From Anoxybacillus thermarum (GTDB taxonomy: Bacteria; Bacillota; Bacilli; Bacillales; Anoxybacillaceae), in NCBI RefSeq assembly GCF_000836725.1, contig NZ_JXTH01000015.1:1-45072 (forward strand): a stretch of DNA of 45,072 bases. Reading direction: 5' to 3'. The notes under the pieces were generated by a model. The model saw nothing but the letters and a program-made list of their open reading frames with translations, was not told the origin of the DNA and did no database searches. Each line of letters begins with the position of its first letter. Position 1 is the stretch's first letter. The translations under genes and the position numbers were made by a program. This document shows, one piece after another, positions 16,645-26,160 of the stretch.

Positions 16645-17838
16645 ATGCCAAAAGTCATTGCGATCAATGCGGGAAGTTCTTCGTTAAAGTTTCAATTGTT
16701 CAACATGCCGAGTGAAGAAGTATTAACAAAAGGTGTGGTTGAGCGAATCGGTTTTGAAGATGCGATTTTTAATATTACAGTCAATGGAGAAAAAATAAAA
16801 GAAGTAACATCCATTCCAGATCATGCGGTTGCTGTGAAAATGTTGCTTGATAAGTTAATTGAGCTTGGCATTATTCAATCGTTTGATGAAATTGAAGGAA
16901 TTGGCCATCGCGTTGTGCATGGTGGTGAAAAGTTTAGCGACTCTGTTTTAATTACAGATGAAACGTTAAAAGAAATTGAAGATTTATCAGATTTAGCCCC
17001 ATTGCACAACCCAGCAAACGTTGTTGGTATTAAAGCGTTTCGCGAAGTGTTACCGAACGTACCAGCTGTGGCTGTATTCGATACAGCGTTCCATCAGACG
17101 ATGCCAGAGCAGTCGTTTTTATATAGCTTGCCATACGAGTATTATGAAAAGTTTGGCATTCGTAAATACGGGTTTCACGGCACATCACATAAATATGTGA
17201 CACAACGAGCAGCTGAGCTATTAGGACGTCCAATCGAGCAACTTCGTTTAATTTCTTGTCATTTAGGAAATGGAGCAAGTATCGCAGCTGTAGAAGGTGG
17301 AAAGTCAATTGATACGTCCATGGGCTTTACGCCGCTTGCAGGTGTAGCGATGGGGACACGCTCTGGTAATATTGACCCAGCGCTAATCCCATACATTATG
17401 CAAAAAACAGGAAAAACAGCAGAAGAAGTAATTGATATTTTAAATAAAAAGAGCGGTATGCTTGGCTTAACTGGTTTTTCAAGCGATTTGCGCGATATTG
17501 AAGAGGCGGCGGCAAAAGGCGATCAACGTGCCGAATTAGCGCTTGAAGTGTTTGCAGGGCGCATTCATAAATATATTGGTTCATACGCAGCGCGTATGTG
17601 TGGTGTCGATGCAATTATTTTCACAGCAGGTATTGGAGAAAATAGCGATGTCGTGCGTGCGAAAGTATTGCGTGGTCTTGAATTTATGGGCGTATACTGG
17701 GATCCGGCATTAAATAAAGTGCGCGGCAAAGAAGCGTTCATTAGCTATCCGCACTCGCCTGTAAAAGTATTAGTCATCCCAACGAATGAAGAAGTGATGA
17801 TTGCCCGCGACGTCATGAGATTAGCGAACATAGCGTAA
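16645..17838 (+). CDS. ackA: Acetate kinase
   Basis: It converts acetyl phosphate and ADP to acetate and ATP, the last step of overflow metabolism. The 397-residue protein shows the acetokinase signatures [10 protein letters not shown] (7-16), FHGTSHKYV and CHLGNGAS and is full length. The frame opens at 16621, but AAAGGAG (16626-16632) and the family N-terminus ([12 protein letters not shown]) point to ATG 16645. It is monocistronic with its own promoter, a likely cre and a terminator. Confidence 0.95.
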   Translation: MPKVIAINAGSSSLKFQLFNMPSEEVLTKGVVERIGFEDAIFNITVNGEKIKEVTSIPDHAVAVKMLLDKLIELGIIQSFDEIEGIGHRVVHGGEKFSDSVLITDETLKEIEDLSDLAPLHNPANVVGIKAFREVLPNVPAVAVFDTAFHQTMPEQSFLYSLPYEYYEKFGIRKYGFHGTSHKYVTQRAAELLGRPIEQLRLISCHLGNGASIAAVEGGKSIDTSMGFTPLAGVAMGTRSGNIDPALIPYIMQKTGKTAEEVIDILNKKSGMLGLTGFSSDLRDIEEAAAKGDQRAELALEVFAGRIHKYIGSYAARMCGVDAIIFTAGIGENSDVVRAKVLRGLEFMGVYWDPALNKVRGKEAFISYPHSPVKVLVIPTNEEVMIARDVMRLANIA

Positions 17839-17866
17839 AAGAAGGTGTCCATACGGGCACCTTTTC
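17838..17866. terminator. Bidirectional terminator after ackA
   Basis: The stem AAGGTGTCC / GGGCACCTT (one G-U pair), flanked by A-rich and T-rich sides, separates ackA from the convergent 17867-18181 gene. Confidence 0.8.
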
Positions 17867-18181
17867 TTATTGATGTATACGATTTGTTACCGTTTGATTC
17901 ATTCGATACCAAATCCATAAATCGTTAATGATTGAAGCGAGAGCTGCAATTTCAAAGTTGAGCATGCATGAGCGGTTAAAATCGTTTTCTTCTCCGAGTT
18001 GTCTTTGCTTTTCATTAATTTGCTGTTCTAATTCAATAATTCGATCAGGAATTTTCCCACGAATCGTCTCCCACTCTAATAAAATTTCTGCTTGTTCCTC
18101 TTTTGTGTACATATCCCAAGCTTTTTCTAAATGTGGCAAGCGAATGCCAAGGCGTTCATCATATACAAAATGTGCGCTCAT
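17867..18181 (-). CDS. Hypothetical protein, 104 aa, helical
   Basis: I do not recognise this protein. The sequence is charged and apparently all-helical, with a heptad-like stretch near EIVLEQQINEKQRQL-type residues (about 48-62; actual residues IIELEQQINEKQRQLGEEN) and a hydrophobic helix later (EIAALASIINDLWIW). There is no signal peptide or membrane segment. An AAAGGATGGGAG ribosome site precedes the ATG, and the gene has its own terminator, which supports it being real. It is not part of the B. subtilis order that I remember at this point. Confidence 0.7.
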   Translation of the reverse strand: MSAHFVYDERLGIRLPHLEKAWDMYTKEEQAEILLEWETIRGKIPDRIIELEQQINEKQRQLGEENDFNRSCMLNFEIAALASIINDLWIWYRMNQTVTNRIHQ

Positions 18182-18234
18182 TTCGTTCTCCCATCCTTTT
18201 CATTTATTAATTCTTATTTTAATCAAAATAGTTA

Positions 18235-18263
18235 TTGAAAAAAAGAAAAATAGCTGTTACATT
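18235..18263 (+). promoter_or_regulatory. Candidate promoter of argGH (extended -10)
   Basis: TTGAAA (18235-18240) is followed after 17 bases by TACATT (18258-18263), preceded by an extended TGT. Confidence 0.5.
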
Positions 18264-18275
18264 ATTAATATGCAA

Positions 18276-18293
18276 AATGAATAAATATTAAAT
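18276..18293 (+). promoter_or_regulatory. Candidate ArgR/AhrC ARG box upstream of argG
   Basis: ATGAATAAATATTAAAT closely resembles the Bacillus ARG box (ATGAATAAAAATTCAAG) and lies just downstream of the predicted promoter start. A second, looser AT-rich copy (about 18294-18312) follows. Arginine-dependent repression is expected for the family. Confidence 0.55.
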
Positions 18294-18327
18294 AATAAGT
18301 ATTTTTATTCTTTAGGGAGGAACGATC

Positions 18328-19536
18328 ATGGCAAAACCAAAAGTAGTGCTCGCTTATTCTGGGGGTTTAGATACATCGGTAGCGATTAAATGGCTACAGG
18401 AACAAGGATATGATGTTGTAGCTTGTTGTTTAGATGTCGGAGAAGGAAAAGATTTAGAGTTTGTGAAAGAAAAAGCGTTGAAAGTTGGCGCTGTACAATC
18501 ATATATGATTGATGCAAAGGAAGAATTCGCGGATGAATATGCGTTAATTGCTTTACAAGCCCATGCGCTATATGAAGGAAAATATCCGCTCATCTCTGCG
18601 TTGTCCCGTCCGTTAATTTCAAAAAAGCTCGTTGAAATTGCTGAATTAGAAGGAGCGGTTGCTGTGGCGCACGGCTGCACAGGAAAAGGGAATGACCAAG
18701 TGCGTTTTGAAGTATCGATTCAAGCGTTAAATCCGAACTTAAAAGTGATTGCGCCTGTTCGGGAGTGGAAATGGTCACGCGAAGAAGAAATTGAATATGC
18801 AAAGCAACATAACATTCCGATTCCGATCGATTTAGATAGCCCGTTTTCCATTGATCAAAACTTATGGGGAAGAAGTAACGAATGTGGCATTTTAGAAGAT
18901 CCATGGGCAGCACCGCCAGAAGAAGCGTATGAATTAACGACTGCGCTTGAACATACACCGAATGAGCCAGATGTCATCGAAATTGGTTTTGAGCAAGGGG
19001 TGCCGAAAACGATTAACGGAAAAGCGTATTCGCTTGCAGAGCTTATTTTACAATTAAATGCACTAGCAGGAAAACACGGTGTCGGCCGCATCGATCATGT
19101 TGAAAACCGGCTCGTTGGCATTAAATCGCGTGAAGTGTACGAATGTCCTGGAGCGATGACGCTGATTAAAGCGCATAAAGAGTTAGAAGATTTAACGCTT
19201 GTAAAAGAAGTAGCCCATTTCAAGCCGATCATCGAGCAAAAAATTGCGGAAGTCATTTATAACGGTCTTTGGTTTTCCCCACTAAAAGACGCGCTTGTTG
19301 CATTTTTAAAAGAAACGCAAAAAAATGTTACAGGCGTTGTACGTGTGAAACTGTTTAAAGGTCATGCGATTGTAGAAGGGCGAAAATCTCCGTTTTCGTT
19401 ATATGATGAAAAGTTAGCGACGTATACAGCAGAAGATGAATTCGATCATCAAGCGGCTGTCGGATTTATTTCTCTATTTGGCTTGCCTACAAAAGTATAT
19501 AGCATCGTCAATGGAGAAAAGAAGGTGAACGTGTGA
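18328..19536 (+). CDS. argG: Argininosuccinate synthase
   Basis: It ligates citrulline and aspartate with ATP, the penultimate step of arginine synthesis. The 402 residues include the N-type ATP pyrophosphatase loop [10 protein letters not shown] (9-18) and the family block [13 protein letters not shown]. An AGGGAGGAACG ribosome site precedes the ATG. The stop overlaps argH (GTGTGA), so the pair is translationally coupled. Confidence 0.96.
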   Translation: MAKPKVVLAYSGGLDTSVAIKWLQEQGYDVVACCLDVGEGKDLEFVKEKALKVGAVQSYMIDAKEEFADEYALIALQAHALYEGKYPLISALSRPLISKKLVEIAELEGAVAVAHGCTGKGNDQVRFEVSIQALNPNLKVIAPVREWKWSREEEIEYAKQHNIPIPIDLDSPFSIDQNLWGRSNECGILEDPWAAPPEEAYELTTALEHTPNEPDVIEIGFEQGVPKTINGKAYSLAELILQLNALAGKHGVGRIDHVENRLVGIKSREVYECPGAMTLIKAHKELEDLTLVKEVAHFKPIIEQKIAEVIYNGLWFSPLKDALVAFLKETQKNVTGVVRVKLFKGHAIVEGRKSPFSLYDEKLATYTAEDEFDHQAAVGFISLFGLPTKVYSIVNGEKKVNV

Positions 19537-20909
19537 AAAAGTTATGGGGGGGACGATTTACAAAAACAGCAGCACAATGGGTCGATGACTTTGGTGCATC
19601 GATCCATTTCGATCAACAGCTCGTTGAAGAAGATATCGAAGGAAGTATCGCGCATGTGACGATGCTTGGCGAATGTGGCATTTTACCGAAAGAGGATGTC
19701 ACAACGATCAAAAACGGATTAATGAAGCTATTAGAAAAAGCGAAAAAAGGGGAACTTTCTTTTTCTGTTGCTTATGAAGATGTTCATTTAAACATTGAAA
19801 AAATGTTAATAGATGAAGTTGGTCCTGTTGGTGGTAAGCTTCATACAGGGAGAAGCCGCAACGATCAAGTGGCGACAGATATGCATTTATATTTGCGAAA
19901 ACGAGTGATCGAGATTATTGAACTCATTCGTCAGCTGCAGCGCGTGCTTGTCCAAAAGGCGGAACAACATATTGAAACGCTTGTCCCCGGCTATACGCAT
20001 TTGCAACGGGCGCAGCCGATTTCGTTTGCCCATCATCTAATGGCGTACGTATGGATGTTTGAACGGGATCGCGAACGTTTTACCGAATCGCTCAAACGAA
20101 TTAACAAATCACCCCTCGGTGCTGGGGCGCTCGCAGGGACTACGTTTCCGATCGATCGCCATTTAACAGCACAACTTCTCGGTTTTGATAGCATATATGA
20201 AAATAGTTTAGATGCGGTAAGTGATCGCGATTTTATTATTGAATTTTTAAGTAATAGCTCTATTTTAATGATGCATTTATCTCGTTTTTGTGAAGAGCTT
20301 ATTCTTTGGTCGAGCCAGGAGTTTCAGTTTATTGAAATGGATGATACGTTTGCGACGGGAAGCAGCATTATGCCACAAAAGAAAAACCCAGATATGGCTG
20401 AGCTCATTCGCGGGAAAACGGGGCGAGTGTATGGAAACTTAATGGCTTTATTGACCGTTATGAAAGGGCTACCGCTTGCTTACAATAAAGATATGCAAGA
20501 AGATAAAGAAGGAATGTTTGATACTGTTCAAACGGTGATCGGTAGCTTAAAAATTTTTGCTGGTATGATTGAAACGATGACAGTCCGCACAGATGTGATG
20601 GAAAAAGCAACGAAACAAGATTTTTCAAATGCAACGGAACTAGCAGATTATTTAGCGAAAAAGGGTGTGCCGTTTCGCGAGGCGCATGAAATCGTCGGAA
20701 AACTTGTGCTGACATGTATTGAGCGAGGTGTTTTTTTAGCTGATTTACCGCTTCATGTGTATCAACAAGCTTCTCCTTTATTTGAGGAAGATATTTATGA
20801 AGCGCTCAATCCGTATACAGCTGTCAACCGTCGCACGAGCGCAGGAGGAACAGGGTTTACGGAAGTGAAACAAGCGATTGAGAAAGCAAAGCAAATGATA
20901 GAGGCATAA
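19533..20909 (+). CDS. argH: Argininosuccinate lyase
   Basis: It cleaves argininosuccinate to arginine and fumarate. The 458-residue member of the aspartase/fumarase superfamily has the signature [12 protein letters not shown] with the mobile catalytic serine, and the N-terminal KLWGGRFTK. The start is GTG at 19533, overlapping the argG stop. It is followed by a 13-bp terminator stem that overlaps its stop codon. Confidence 0.96.
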   Translation: MKKLWGGRFTKTAAQWVDDFGASIHFDQQLVEEDIEGSIAHVTMLGECGILPKEDVTTIKNGLMKLLEKAKKGELSFSVAYEDVHLNIEKMLIDEVGPVGGKLHTGRSRNDQVATDMHLYLRKRVIEIIELIRQLQRVLVQKAEQHIETLVPGYTHLQRAQPISFAHHLMAYVWMFERDRERFTESLKRINKSPLGAGALAGTTFPIDRHLTAQLLGFDSIYENSLDAVSDRDFIIEFLSNSSILMMHLSRFCEELILWSSQEFQFIEMDDTFATGSSIMPQKKNPDMAELIRGKTGRVYGNLMALLTVMKGLPLAYNKDMQEDKEGMFDTVQTVIGSLKIFAGMIETMTVRTDVMEKATKQDFSNATELADYLAKKGVPFREAHEIVGKLVLTCIERGVFLADLPLHVYQQASPLFEEDIYEALNPYTAVNRRTSAGGTGFTEVKQAIEKAKQMIEA

Positions 20910-20930
20910 AAGCAAACGCTTTTATGCCTC
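20901..20930. terminator. Bidirectional terminator between argH and the Usp gene
   Basis: A perfect 13-bp stem GAGGCATAAAAGC / GCTTTTATGCCTC with a 4-base loop overlaps the stop codons of both convergent genes. Confidence 0.85.
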
Positions 20931-21374
20931 TGTTTGTTCAGGTGTGCGTACGACGAGTACGTCGCATTTCGCATATCTTGTAATATGTTCGGAAACGCTT
21001 CCGATGAAAAATCGTTCTACAGCGCTCATTCCTGTGGCGCCACAAACAATTAAATCTACTTCATATTTCGGAGCGACTTCTTTCGAAATTTTTACTTTTG
21101 GGGAACCGTACTCAATATCTGTGACGACTTCTTTGACGCCCGCATCGACTGCTTGCTTTTCGTACGATTGTAGCAATTCTTTTGCGAATTTTTCCGCTCG
21201 TTCTGCCACTGTTCGATCGTATGCTTCGATCGTCGCGAACGAACGAACGTCGATAATGTGTGAAAGAACGAGTGAAGCATCGTTCCGTTTAGCAATTTCA
21301 ATTGCTTTTTTAAACGCCCATTCTGCTTCTTTTGAGCCGTCGACTGCTACTAAAATTTTTTTGTACTTGTACAT
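20922..21374 (-). CDS. Universal stress protein (UspA family)
   Basis: A 150-residue single Usp domain beginning MYKYKKILVAVDGSKEAEWA and ending with the nucleotide-binding pattern GATGMSAVERFFIGSVSEHI, so an ATP-binding type. The frame is open much further upstream, but GGGGGAGTG sits just before the ATG at 21374 and the family starts there. Induction by stress or growth arrest is typical; no specific promoter was fixed. Confidence 0.93.
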   Translation of the reverse strand: MYKYKKILVAVDGSKEAEWAFKKAIEIAKRNDASLVLSHIIDVRSFATIEAYDRTVAERAEKFAKELLQSYEKQAVDAGVKEVVTDIEYGSPKVKISKEVAPKYEVDLIVCGATGMSAVERFFIGSVSEHITRYAKCDVLVVRTPEQTEA

Positions 21375-21479
21375 AAACACTCCCCCGATAAAAAATTTTC
21401 CTTCCAATTCAAGTATATCATTTTTTGTAAAACAAACACTACGTATTGTCGAAAAATTTATGACGAAAGGGGTAAAACG

Positions 21480-21608
21480 ATGCGTGAAAAGGAACAAAAA
21501 GAACAATTGTATTACGATGAAAATGGAGTCGCAGAAGTGACCGAACAAATTACGGATGCATACATTAGTGGGGTTATTGAACAAGAAGATGAGCGAAAGA
21601 GGCGATAA
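21480..21608 (+). CDS. Small conserved-looking protein, 42 aa
   Basis: A short gene reading MREKEQKEQLYYDENGVAEV and ending in EDERKRR. It has AAAGGGG spaced well from the ATG and a good terminator overlapping its stop codon. Both ends are very charged, with a middle segment TEQITDAYISGVI. No function is assigned. It is divergent from the Usp gene and upstream of the SDR gene. Confidence 0.65.
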   Translation: MREKEQKEQLYYDENGVAEVTEQITDAYISGVIEQEDERKRR

Positions 21609-21618
21609 AGCCTCTTTT
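21596..21618 (+). terminator. Terminator of the 42-aa gene
   Basis: The stem AAAGAGGC / GCCTCTTT with a 6-base loop continues into TTTTG. Confidence 0.75.
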
Positions 21619-21707
21619 GTTTCTCGTGGTAATCGAGCATAATATGTGTTTTCCTCCGTCTATTTGTAGTACGATAAACATAACAAAGCATGGATGGAGG
21701 GATAATG

Positions 21708-22469
21708 ATGAGACATGCTATTGTGACAGCAGGAACGAAAGGGCTTGGCAAAAAAGTAACGGAACGCTTTTTAGACAAAGGCTATGCTGTCACTGTCCAT
21801 TACCGAAGCGACATACAAGCTGTTGAAGCGTTGAAAGAAGCGTATCGTGATTGTCATGATCGCCTTCATTTTGTACAAGGGGATGTGACGAATAAAGAAG
21901 ATTTAGTTCGTCTTGTAGATGAAGCGTTTGCCACATTCGGTCGCATCGATTATTTAATTCATAATGCAGGTCCTTACATATTTGAACGAAAAAAACTAGC
22001 TGATTATACGGATGATGAGTGGTATGAAATGATTGAAGGAAATTTAAGTGCGATGTTTCATTTGTTTAAGCGAGTTGTGCCAATTATGCGGAATCAACGT
22101 TTCGGACGCATTGTGACGTACGGTTTTCAAGGGGCAGATCATGCGCCAGGATGGATGTATCGATCAGCGTTTAGCGCAGCGAAAGTGGGGCTTGTCTCAT
22201 TAACAAAAACGATTGCACTTGAAGAAGCAGAATACGGCATTACAGCAAATATGGTTTGTCCGGGAAATATTATTGGAGAAATGAAAGAAGCAACGATTGC
22301 ATATGCTCGCCAGATGAAAGACGATATGACGCCAATTGGGCGTTCAGGAACAGGGGAAGATATTGCACGCGTCGTCGAATTTTTATGCGATGATTTTTCC
22401 GATATGATTACCGGAACAGTCATTGAAGTGACAGGCGGGCTTGATGTCATTCATCGTTATCGAAAATAG
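21708..22469 (+). CDS. ytkK: Short-chain dehydrogenase/reductase-like protein lacking the catalytic Tyr
   Basis: A 253-residue classical-SDR-like protein with the nucleotide-binding motif TAGTKGLG and the NAG motif (IHNAGPY). Aligned to FabG, the catalytic serine position is Phe (TYGFQG) and the YxxxK tyrosine is Phe (FSAAK), with the lysine kept. GGAGG (21696-21700) gives best spacing to ATG 21708. It resembles B. subtilis YtkK by neighbourhood with ytkL and ytoI. If the substitutions are real it may bind NAD(P) without normal SDR catalysis. Confidence 0.8.
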   Translation: MRHAIVTAGTKGLGKKVTERFLDKGYAVTVHYRSDIQAVEALKEAYRDCHDRLHFVQGDVTNKEDLVRLVDEAFATFGRIDYLIHNAGPYIFERKKLADYTDDEWYEMIEGNLSAMFHLFKRVVPIMRNQRFGRIVTYGFQGADHAPGWMYRSAFSAAKVGLVSLTKTIALEEAEYGITANMVCPGNIIGEMKEATIAYARQMKDDMTPIGRSGTGEDIARVVEFLCDDFSDMITGTVIEVTGGLDVIHRYRK

Positions 22470-22490
22470 GCTGCCAACATGACAGCCTAT
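22466..22490. terminator. Bidirectional hairpin between SDR and M24 peptidase genes
   Basis: The stem ATAGGCTG / CAGCCTAT with a 9-base loop overlaps both convergent stop codons. T-runs are poor. Confidence 0.55.
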
Positions 22491-23581
22491 ATGATTTGTA
22501 GTTCTTTTGGATATGTCGTTAAAAGAAGCGGTCCTTTGTCGGTCATATAAATGTCATCTTCAATACGTACGCCACCGACGGAAGGAACGTAAATGCCAGG
22601 CTCGATCGTAAATACCATTCCAGCTTGAAGCGGCATGGTATTTGTTGCGTTCATCGATGGATATTCATGAACATCAATACCGAGCCCATGTCCGATTCGA
22701 TGCGGAAAATACGCCCCGTACCCTTCTTGTTCAATTCGTAAACGAGCTGCCTTGTCAATGCTTCCGATAGATGTACCAATTTGACATGCATGAATAGCTT
22801 CTTGTTGCGCTTGTAAGACGATATCGTATATTTGCTTTTGTTGTTCAGTTGGCTTTCCAAAGACGACGGTACGCGTAATGTCAGAACAGTATCCGTCAAG
22901 TACGACACCGAGATCGAACAACACAAAATCACCCGATTGAATGCGATTCATTCCTGGGACACCATGAGGATGTGCGCTATTTGTTCCGGTAAGCACCATC
23001 GTATCAAACGCCATGGCGCGTACCCCTCGTTTTTTTAATTCGTACTCAATAGTAGCGATGATGTCCAATTCCGTTTTCCCTTCTTTTAGGGCACGAACAC
23101 CGACATCGACACCGAAATCAGCTAATTCAGCTGCTTGCCGAAGCGTTTGTAACTCTTTTTCATCTTTCGTCATTCGTAGTTCATGGAGCGGATCAGTTAA
23201 GTCGAAAAACGACGCATGTGAAAAGCATGATTGTAGCTGCTCGAGACGACTTATCGTCATATGAGATGTTTCAATACCAATTCGTTCCGTTTGCACGTTT
23301 CGTCTGTTTAGTTCATCGCGCAACATATGCCAAGGATGATGCACATCATCATAGCTGACGATCGTATAAGCCCAACCGGCCTGTTTTGCTTGATTCGCAT
23401 CCATCTCTGGACAGATGAGAAACGGTTCGTCATCCGGGAAGATCACAACGGCTAGTAGTCGTTCATGTGGATGGCTATAAAAGCCACTAAAATAAAAAAC
23501 GTTTGCTGTTGATGTAATGAACGCCCATGATCCATTTTTTTCTTTCAGTTTTTGTTGGAGTTTGCTTATTCGCTCCATCAT
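22487..23581 (-). CDS. M24-family metallopeptidase (Xaa-Pro dipeptidase/aminopeptidase)
   Basis: About 364 residues. An N-terminal creatinase-like domain (about 1-125) precedes a pita-bread peptidase domain with the metal ligands in DLGVVLDGYCSDITRTV, HRIGHGLGIDVHEYP, TIEPGIY and GVRIEDD. It should remove N-terminal residues before proline or cleave Xaa-Pro dipeptides in the cytosol. The frame opens with a GTG at 23587 that would overlap the ribosome site AAAGGAAG; the ATG at 23581 (or 23578) fits better. It is divergent from ytkL. Confidence 0.88.
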   Translation of the reverse strand: MMERISKLQQKLKEKNGSWAFITSTANVFYFSGFYSHPHERLLAVVIFPDDEPFLICPEMDANQAKQAGWAYTIVSYDDVHHPWHMLRDELNRRNVQTERIGIETSHMTISRLEQLQSCFSHASFFDLTDPLHELRMTKDEKELQTLRQAAELADFGVDVGVRALKEGKTELDIIATIEYELKKRGVRAMAFDTMVLTGTNSAHPHGVPGMNRIQSGDFVLFDLGVVLDGYCSDITRTVVFGKPTEQQKQIYDIVLQAQQEAIHACQIGTSIGSIDKAARLRIEQEGYGAYFPHRIGHGLGIDVHEYPSMNATNTMPLQAGMVFTIEPGIYVPSVGGVRIEDDIYMTDKGPLLLTTYPKELQII

Positions 23582-23686
23582 TTTCACTTCCTTTCTTTTT
23601 CAGATTATCACGGATAAAAAAAGAAGGAAATAGTACAGAAATGAAGAAACAAAATGATGTAAAAAACGGAGAAAGGAGAAGGAAAG

Positions 23687-24364
23687 ATGAAGCTCACTTA
23701 TCACGGACATTCTGTCGTTAAAATGGAGACGAACGGAAAAACGATTTTCATTGATCCGTTTATTACGGGCAACCCAATGACGGATTTAAAAGCAGAAGAC
23801 GTTCACGTTGATGTAATTTTATTAACACATGGTCATAACGATCATGTCGGTGATACCGTTTCATTAGCGAAGCGAAACGACGCTCTTGTTATCGCTCCTT
23901 ATGAATTAGCTACTTATTTAAGCTGGAAAGGTGTTCGTGTTCATCCGATGCATATCGGTGGATCATTTACGTTTGATTTTGGAAAAGTCAAATTGACGCA
24001 GGCGTTTCACGGCTCTAGTTATGTAGAAGAAAACGAAACGATCGTGTACACGGGCATGCCAAGTGGCATTTTGTTTCATGCCGAAGGAAAAACGATTTAT
24101 CATGCCGGAGATACCGCGTTATTTTCTGATATGAAGCTCATCGGAGAAATGAATGACATTGATGTGGCATTTTTACCAATTGGCGATAATTTTACGATGG
24201 GACCAGAGGATGCGGCTGTTGCAGCGAGATGGTTGAAGGCGAAAATGGTTGTTCCTATCCATTACAATACTTTCCCTGTCATTCAACAAGATCCACAGCA
24301 GTTTGTGTCGATGATTGAGGGCGTTGGGCGCGTCTTGCATGTTGGTGAAAGTATTGAACTGTGA
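23687..24364 (+). CDS. ytkL: Metal-dependent hydrolase, UPF0173 (YtkL)
   Basis: A 225-residue metallo-beta-lactamase-fold hydrolase. The zinc motif [10 protein letters not shown] holds His48, His50, Asp52 and His53, with further ligands in [16 protein letters not shown] and VPIHYNTF. The substrate is unknown for this family. GGAGAAGGAAAG precedes the ATG. Confidence 0.9.
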   Translation: MKLTYHGHSVVKMETNGKTIFIDPFITGNPMTDLKAEDVHVDVILLTHGHNDHVGDTVSLAKRNDALVIAPYELATYLSWKGVRVHPMHIGGSFTFDFGKVKLTQAFHGSSYVEENETIVYTGMPSGILFHAEGKTIYHAGDTALFSDMKLIGEMNDIDVAFLPIGDNFTMGPEDAAVAARWLKAKMVVPIHYNTFPVIQQDPQQFVSMIEGVGRVLHVGESIEL

Positions 24365-24373
24365 AAACGTTCA

Positions 24374-24402
24374 TTGAATGCGATCATGGACACCCTTATA
24401 AT
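24374..24402 (+). promoter_or_regulatory. Candidate sigma-A promoter of ytoI
   Basis: TTGAAT (24374-24379) and TATAAT (24397-24402) with 17-base spacing, 35 bases upstream of the start. Confidence 0.7.
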
Positions 24403-24437
24403 AAGAGTAAGAAACTGTCGAAAAAGGGTGGGGCAAC

Positions 24438-25748
24438 TTGACGATTACGAAGCACGAACAAATTTTACAATATATTGAGAGCTTACCGGTCGGAGAAAAA
24501 ATATCTGTGCGCCAAATTGCCAAAGAAATGGGAGTAAGCGAAGGGACGGCTTATCGTGCCATTAAAGACGCTGAAATAAAAGGATATGTGAGCACGATTG
24601 AACGGGTCGGAACGATTCGGATTGAACAAAAAAAGAAAGAAAATATTGAAAAGTTGACGTATGCCGAAGTTGTCAATATCGTTGATGGGCAAGTGCTCGG
24701 AGGAAAAGAAGGATTACATAAAACATTAAATAAGTTTGTCATCGGTGCGATGAAGCTTGAAGCGATGATGCGATATACAGGGGCAGGGAATTTGCTGATT
24801 GTCGGAAACCGAACAAAAGCGCACGAATTAGCGCTTGAAGCGGGGGCAGGCGTTCTCATCACAGGTGGTTTTGATACAGAAGAACATGTGAAAAAGCTAG
24901 CGGATGAGCGCCAGTTGCCGATTATTTCGACAAGTTATGATACGTTTACGGTTGCCACAATGATTAACCGTGCCATTTATGACCAGTTGATTAAAAAAGA
25001 AATTGTTCTCGTTGAAGATATTTTGACGCCATTTGAAAAAACGGCATATTTGTATGTGACAGATCAAGTCGAACGGTGGTATGAGCTCAATCGTGAAACG
25101 AAGCATAGTCGTTTTCCGGTCATCGATCAACAATTAAAAGTGCAAGGGATTGTGACTGCAAAAGATGTAATGGGCTATGAGCGTGACGTGCTTATTGAGA
25201 AAGTGATGACGAAACATCCGATTACGGTAAGCGGAAAAACGTCAGTCGCTTCTGCTTCGCATATGATGGTGTGGGAAGGAATTGAAGTTTTGCCGGTCGT
25301 CGACGAATATAATCGACTGCAAGGAATTATTAGCCGTCAAGACGTATTAAAGGCATTGCAAATGGTGCAACGTCAACCGCAAATTGGTGAGACAATCGAT
25401 GATATTGTCACAACTCAGTTTTTAACTGAAACGGTTGACGGTGTTTTCCGCTGCAACATTACTCCACAAATGACGAACCATTTAGGGACGTTATCATATG
25501 GGGTATTTACAACGATTGTAGCTGAAGCAGCGACGCGTGCGCTTCGCTTACATAAACGAGGTGACCTCGTCGTAGAAAACATCACCATTTATTTTATTAA
25601 ACCTGTCCAAATTGATAGCGTCATCGACATTAAACCGAAGCTATTAGAAATAGGTCGTAAGTTTGGGAAGGTTGACGTCGAAGTGTTTAATGAAGGAACA
25701 CTTGTCGGAAAGGCGTTAATGATGTGTCAGTTGCTTGAACGACAATAA
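24438..25748 (+). CDS. ytoI: YtoI: HTH-DRTGG-CBS-hot-dog multidomain protein
   Basis: A 436-residue protein of at least four modules: a winged HTH (about 1-65, KISVRQIAKEMGVSEGTAYR), a DRTGG domain (about 70-180), a CBS pair (about 190-310, for example SRFPVIDQQLKVQGIVTAKD) and a C-terminal thioesterase-like hot-dog domain (about 325-430). It appears to join DNA binding, adenine-nucleotide sensing and acyl-CoA-type ligand binding. The start is TTG after AAGGGTGGGG. Function is not established; a ligand-responsive regulator is the simplest reading. Confidence 0.88.
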   Translation: MTITKHEQILQYIESLPVGEKISVRQIAKEMGVSEGTAYRAIKDAEIKGYVSTIERVGTIRIEQKKKENIEKLTYAEVVNIVDGQVLGGKEGLHKTLNKFVIGAMKLEAMMRYTGAGNLLIVGNRTKAHELALEAGAGVLITGGFDTEEHVKKLADERQLPIISTSYDTFTVATMINRAIYDQLIKKEIVLVEDILTPFEKTAYLYVTDQVERWYELNRETKHSRFPVIDQQLKVQGIVTAKDVMGYERDVLIEKVMTKHPITVSGKTSVASASHMMVWEGIEVLPVVDEYNRLQGIISRQDVLKALQMVQRQPQIGETIDDIVTTQFLTETVDGVFRCNITPQMTNHLGTLSYGVFTTIVAEAATRALRLHKRGDLVVENITIYFIKPVQIDSVIDIKPKLLEIGRKFGKVDVEVFNEGTLVGKALMMCQLLERQ

Positions 25749-25772
25749 GGCTGCATATAGCAGCCTATTTTG
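25749..25772. terminator. Hairpin between ytoI and ytpI
   Basis: The stem AGGCTGC / GCAGCCT with a 5-base loop is followed by ATTTTG. It lies between convergent genes. Confidence 0.7.
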
Positions 25773-26064
25773 TTTCCTCCGCTTCTTTTACTGCAAGTGG
25801 AAAATAGTAGCGATGGGCACGATAACCTCCCCATATGCTTCCTGCACCAACGAAAAGAAAGACGATGCCAACGATAAGGGAGACAGTCGAACGGTGAATA
25901 AAAAATTGATTGATCGCAAAGAAAAATACAAATGAGCCAAGCGCAATGCTCGATTTGGCACTAATCCATTTGCGCTCCATCGGCCGTTTGCTGCGGAAGT
26001 ATTTGATTTTGTAATACAAATAAAACGAAAGTGAAAAAATGATAAGTATAACAAATATCGGCAT
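25765..26064 (-). CDS. ytpI: YtpI-like small membrane protein
   Basis: A 99-residue protein with three hydrophobic segments (about 2-20, 37-55 and 62-80), beginning MPIFVILIIFSLSFYLYYKI. It matches the B. subtilis YtpI type in length and position, next to nrnA. Function is unknown. TTGGAGGACTG precedes the ATG. Confidence 0.8.
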   Translation of the reverse strand: MPIFVILIIFSLSFYLYYKIKYFRSKRPMERKWISAKSSIALGSFVFFFAINQFFIHRSTVSLIVGIVFLFVGAGSIWGGYRAHRYYFPLAVKEAEETK

Positions 26065-26101
26065 AGTCAGTCCTCCAACAAAAAAATCGTTGCGTGATTA
26101 T

Positions 26102-26129
26102 TTTACATCTTTTCGAATCATAATAAAAT
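26102..26129 (+). promoter_or_regulatory. Candidate promoter of nrnA
   Basis: TTTACA (26102-26107) and TAAAAT (26124-26129) with 16-base spacing. Confidence 0.5.
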
Positions 26130-26160
26130 ATGTTTTAATGGAGAAAAAAGGAGAAGTACC

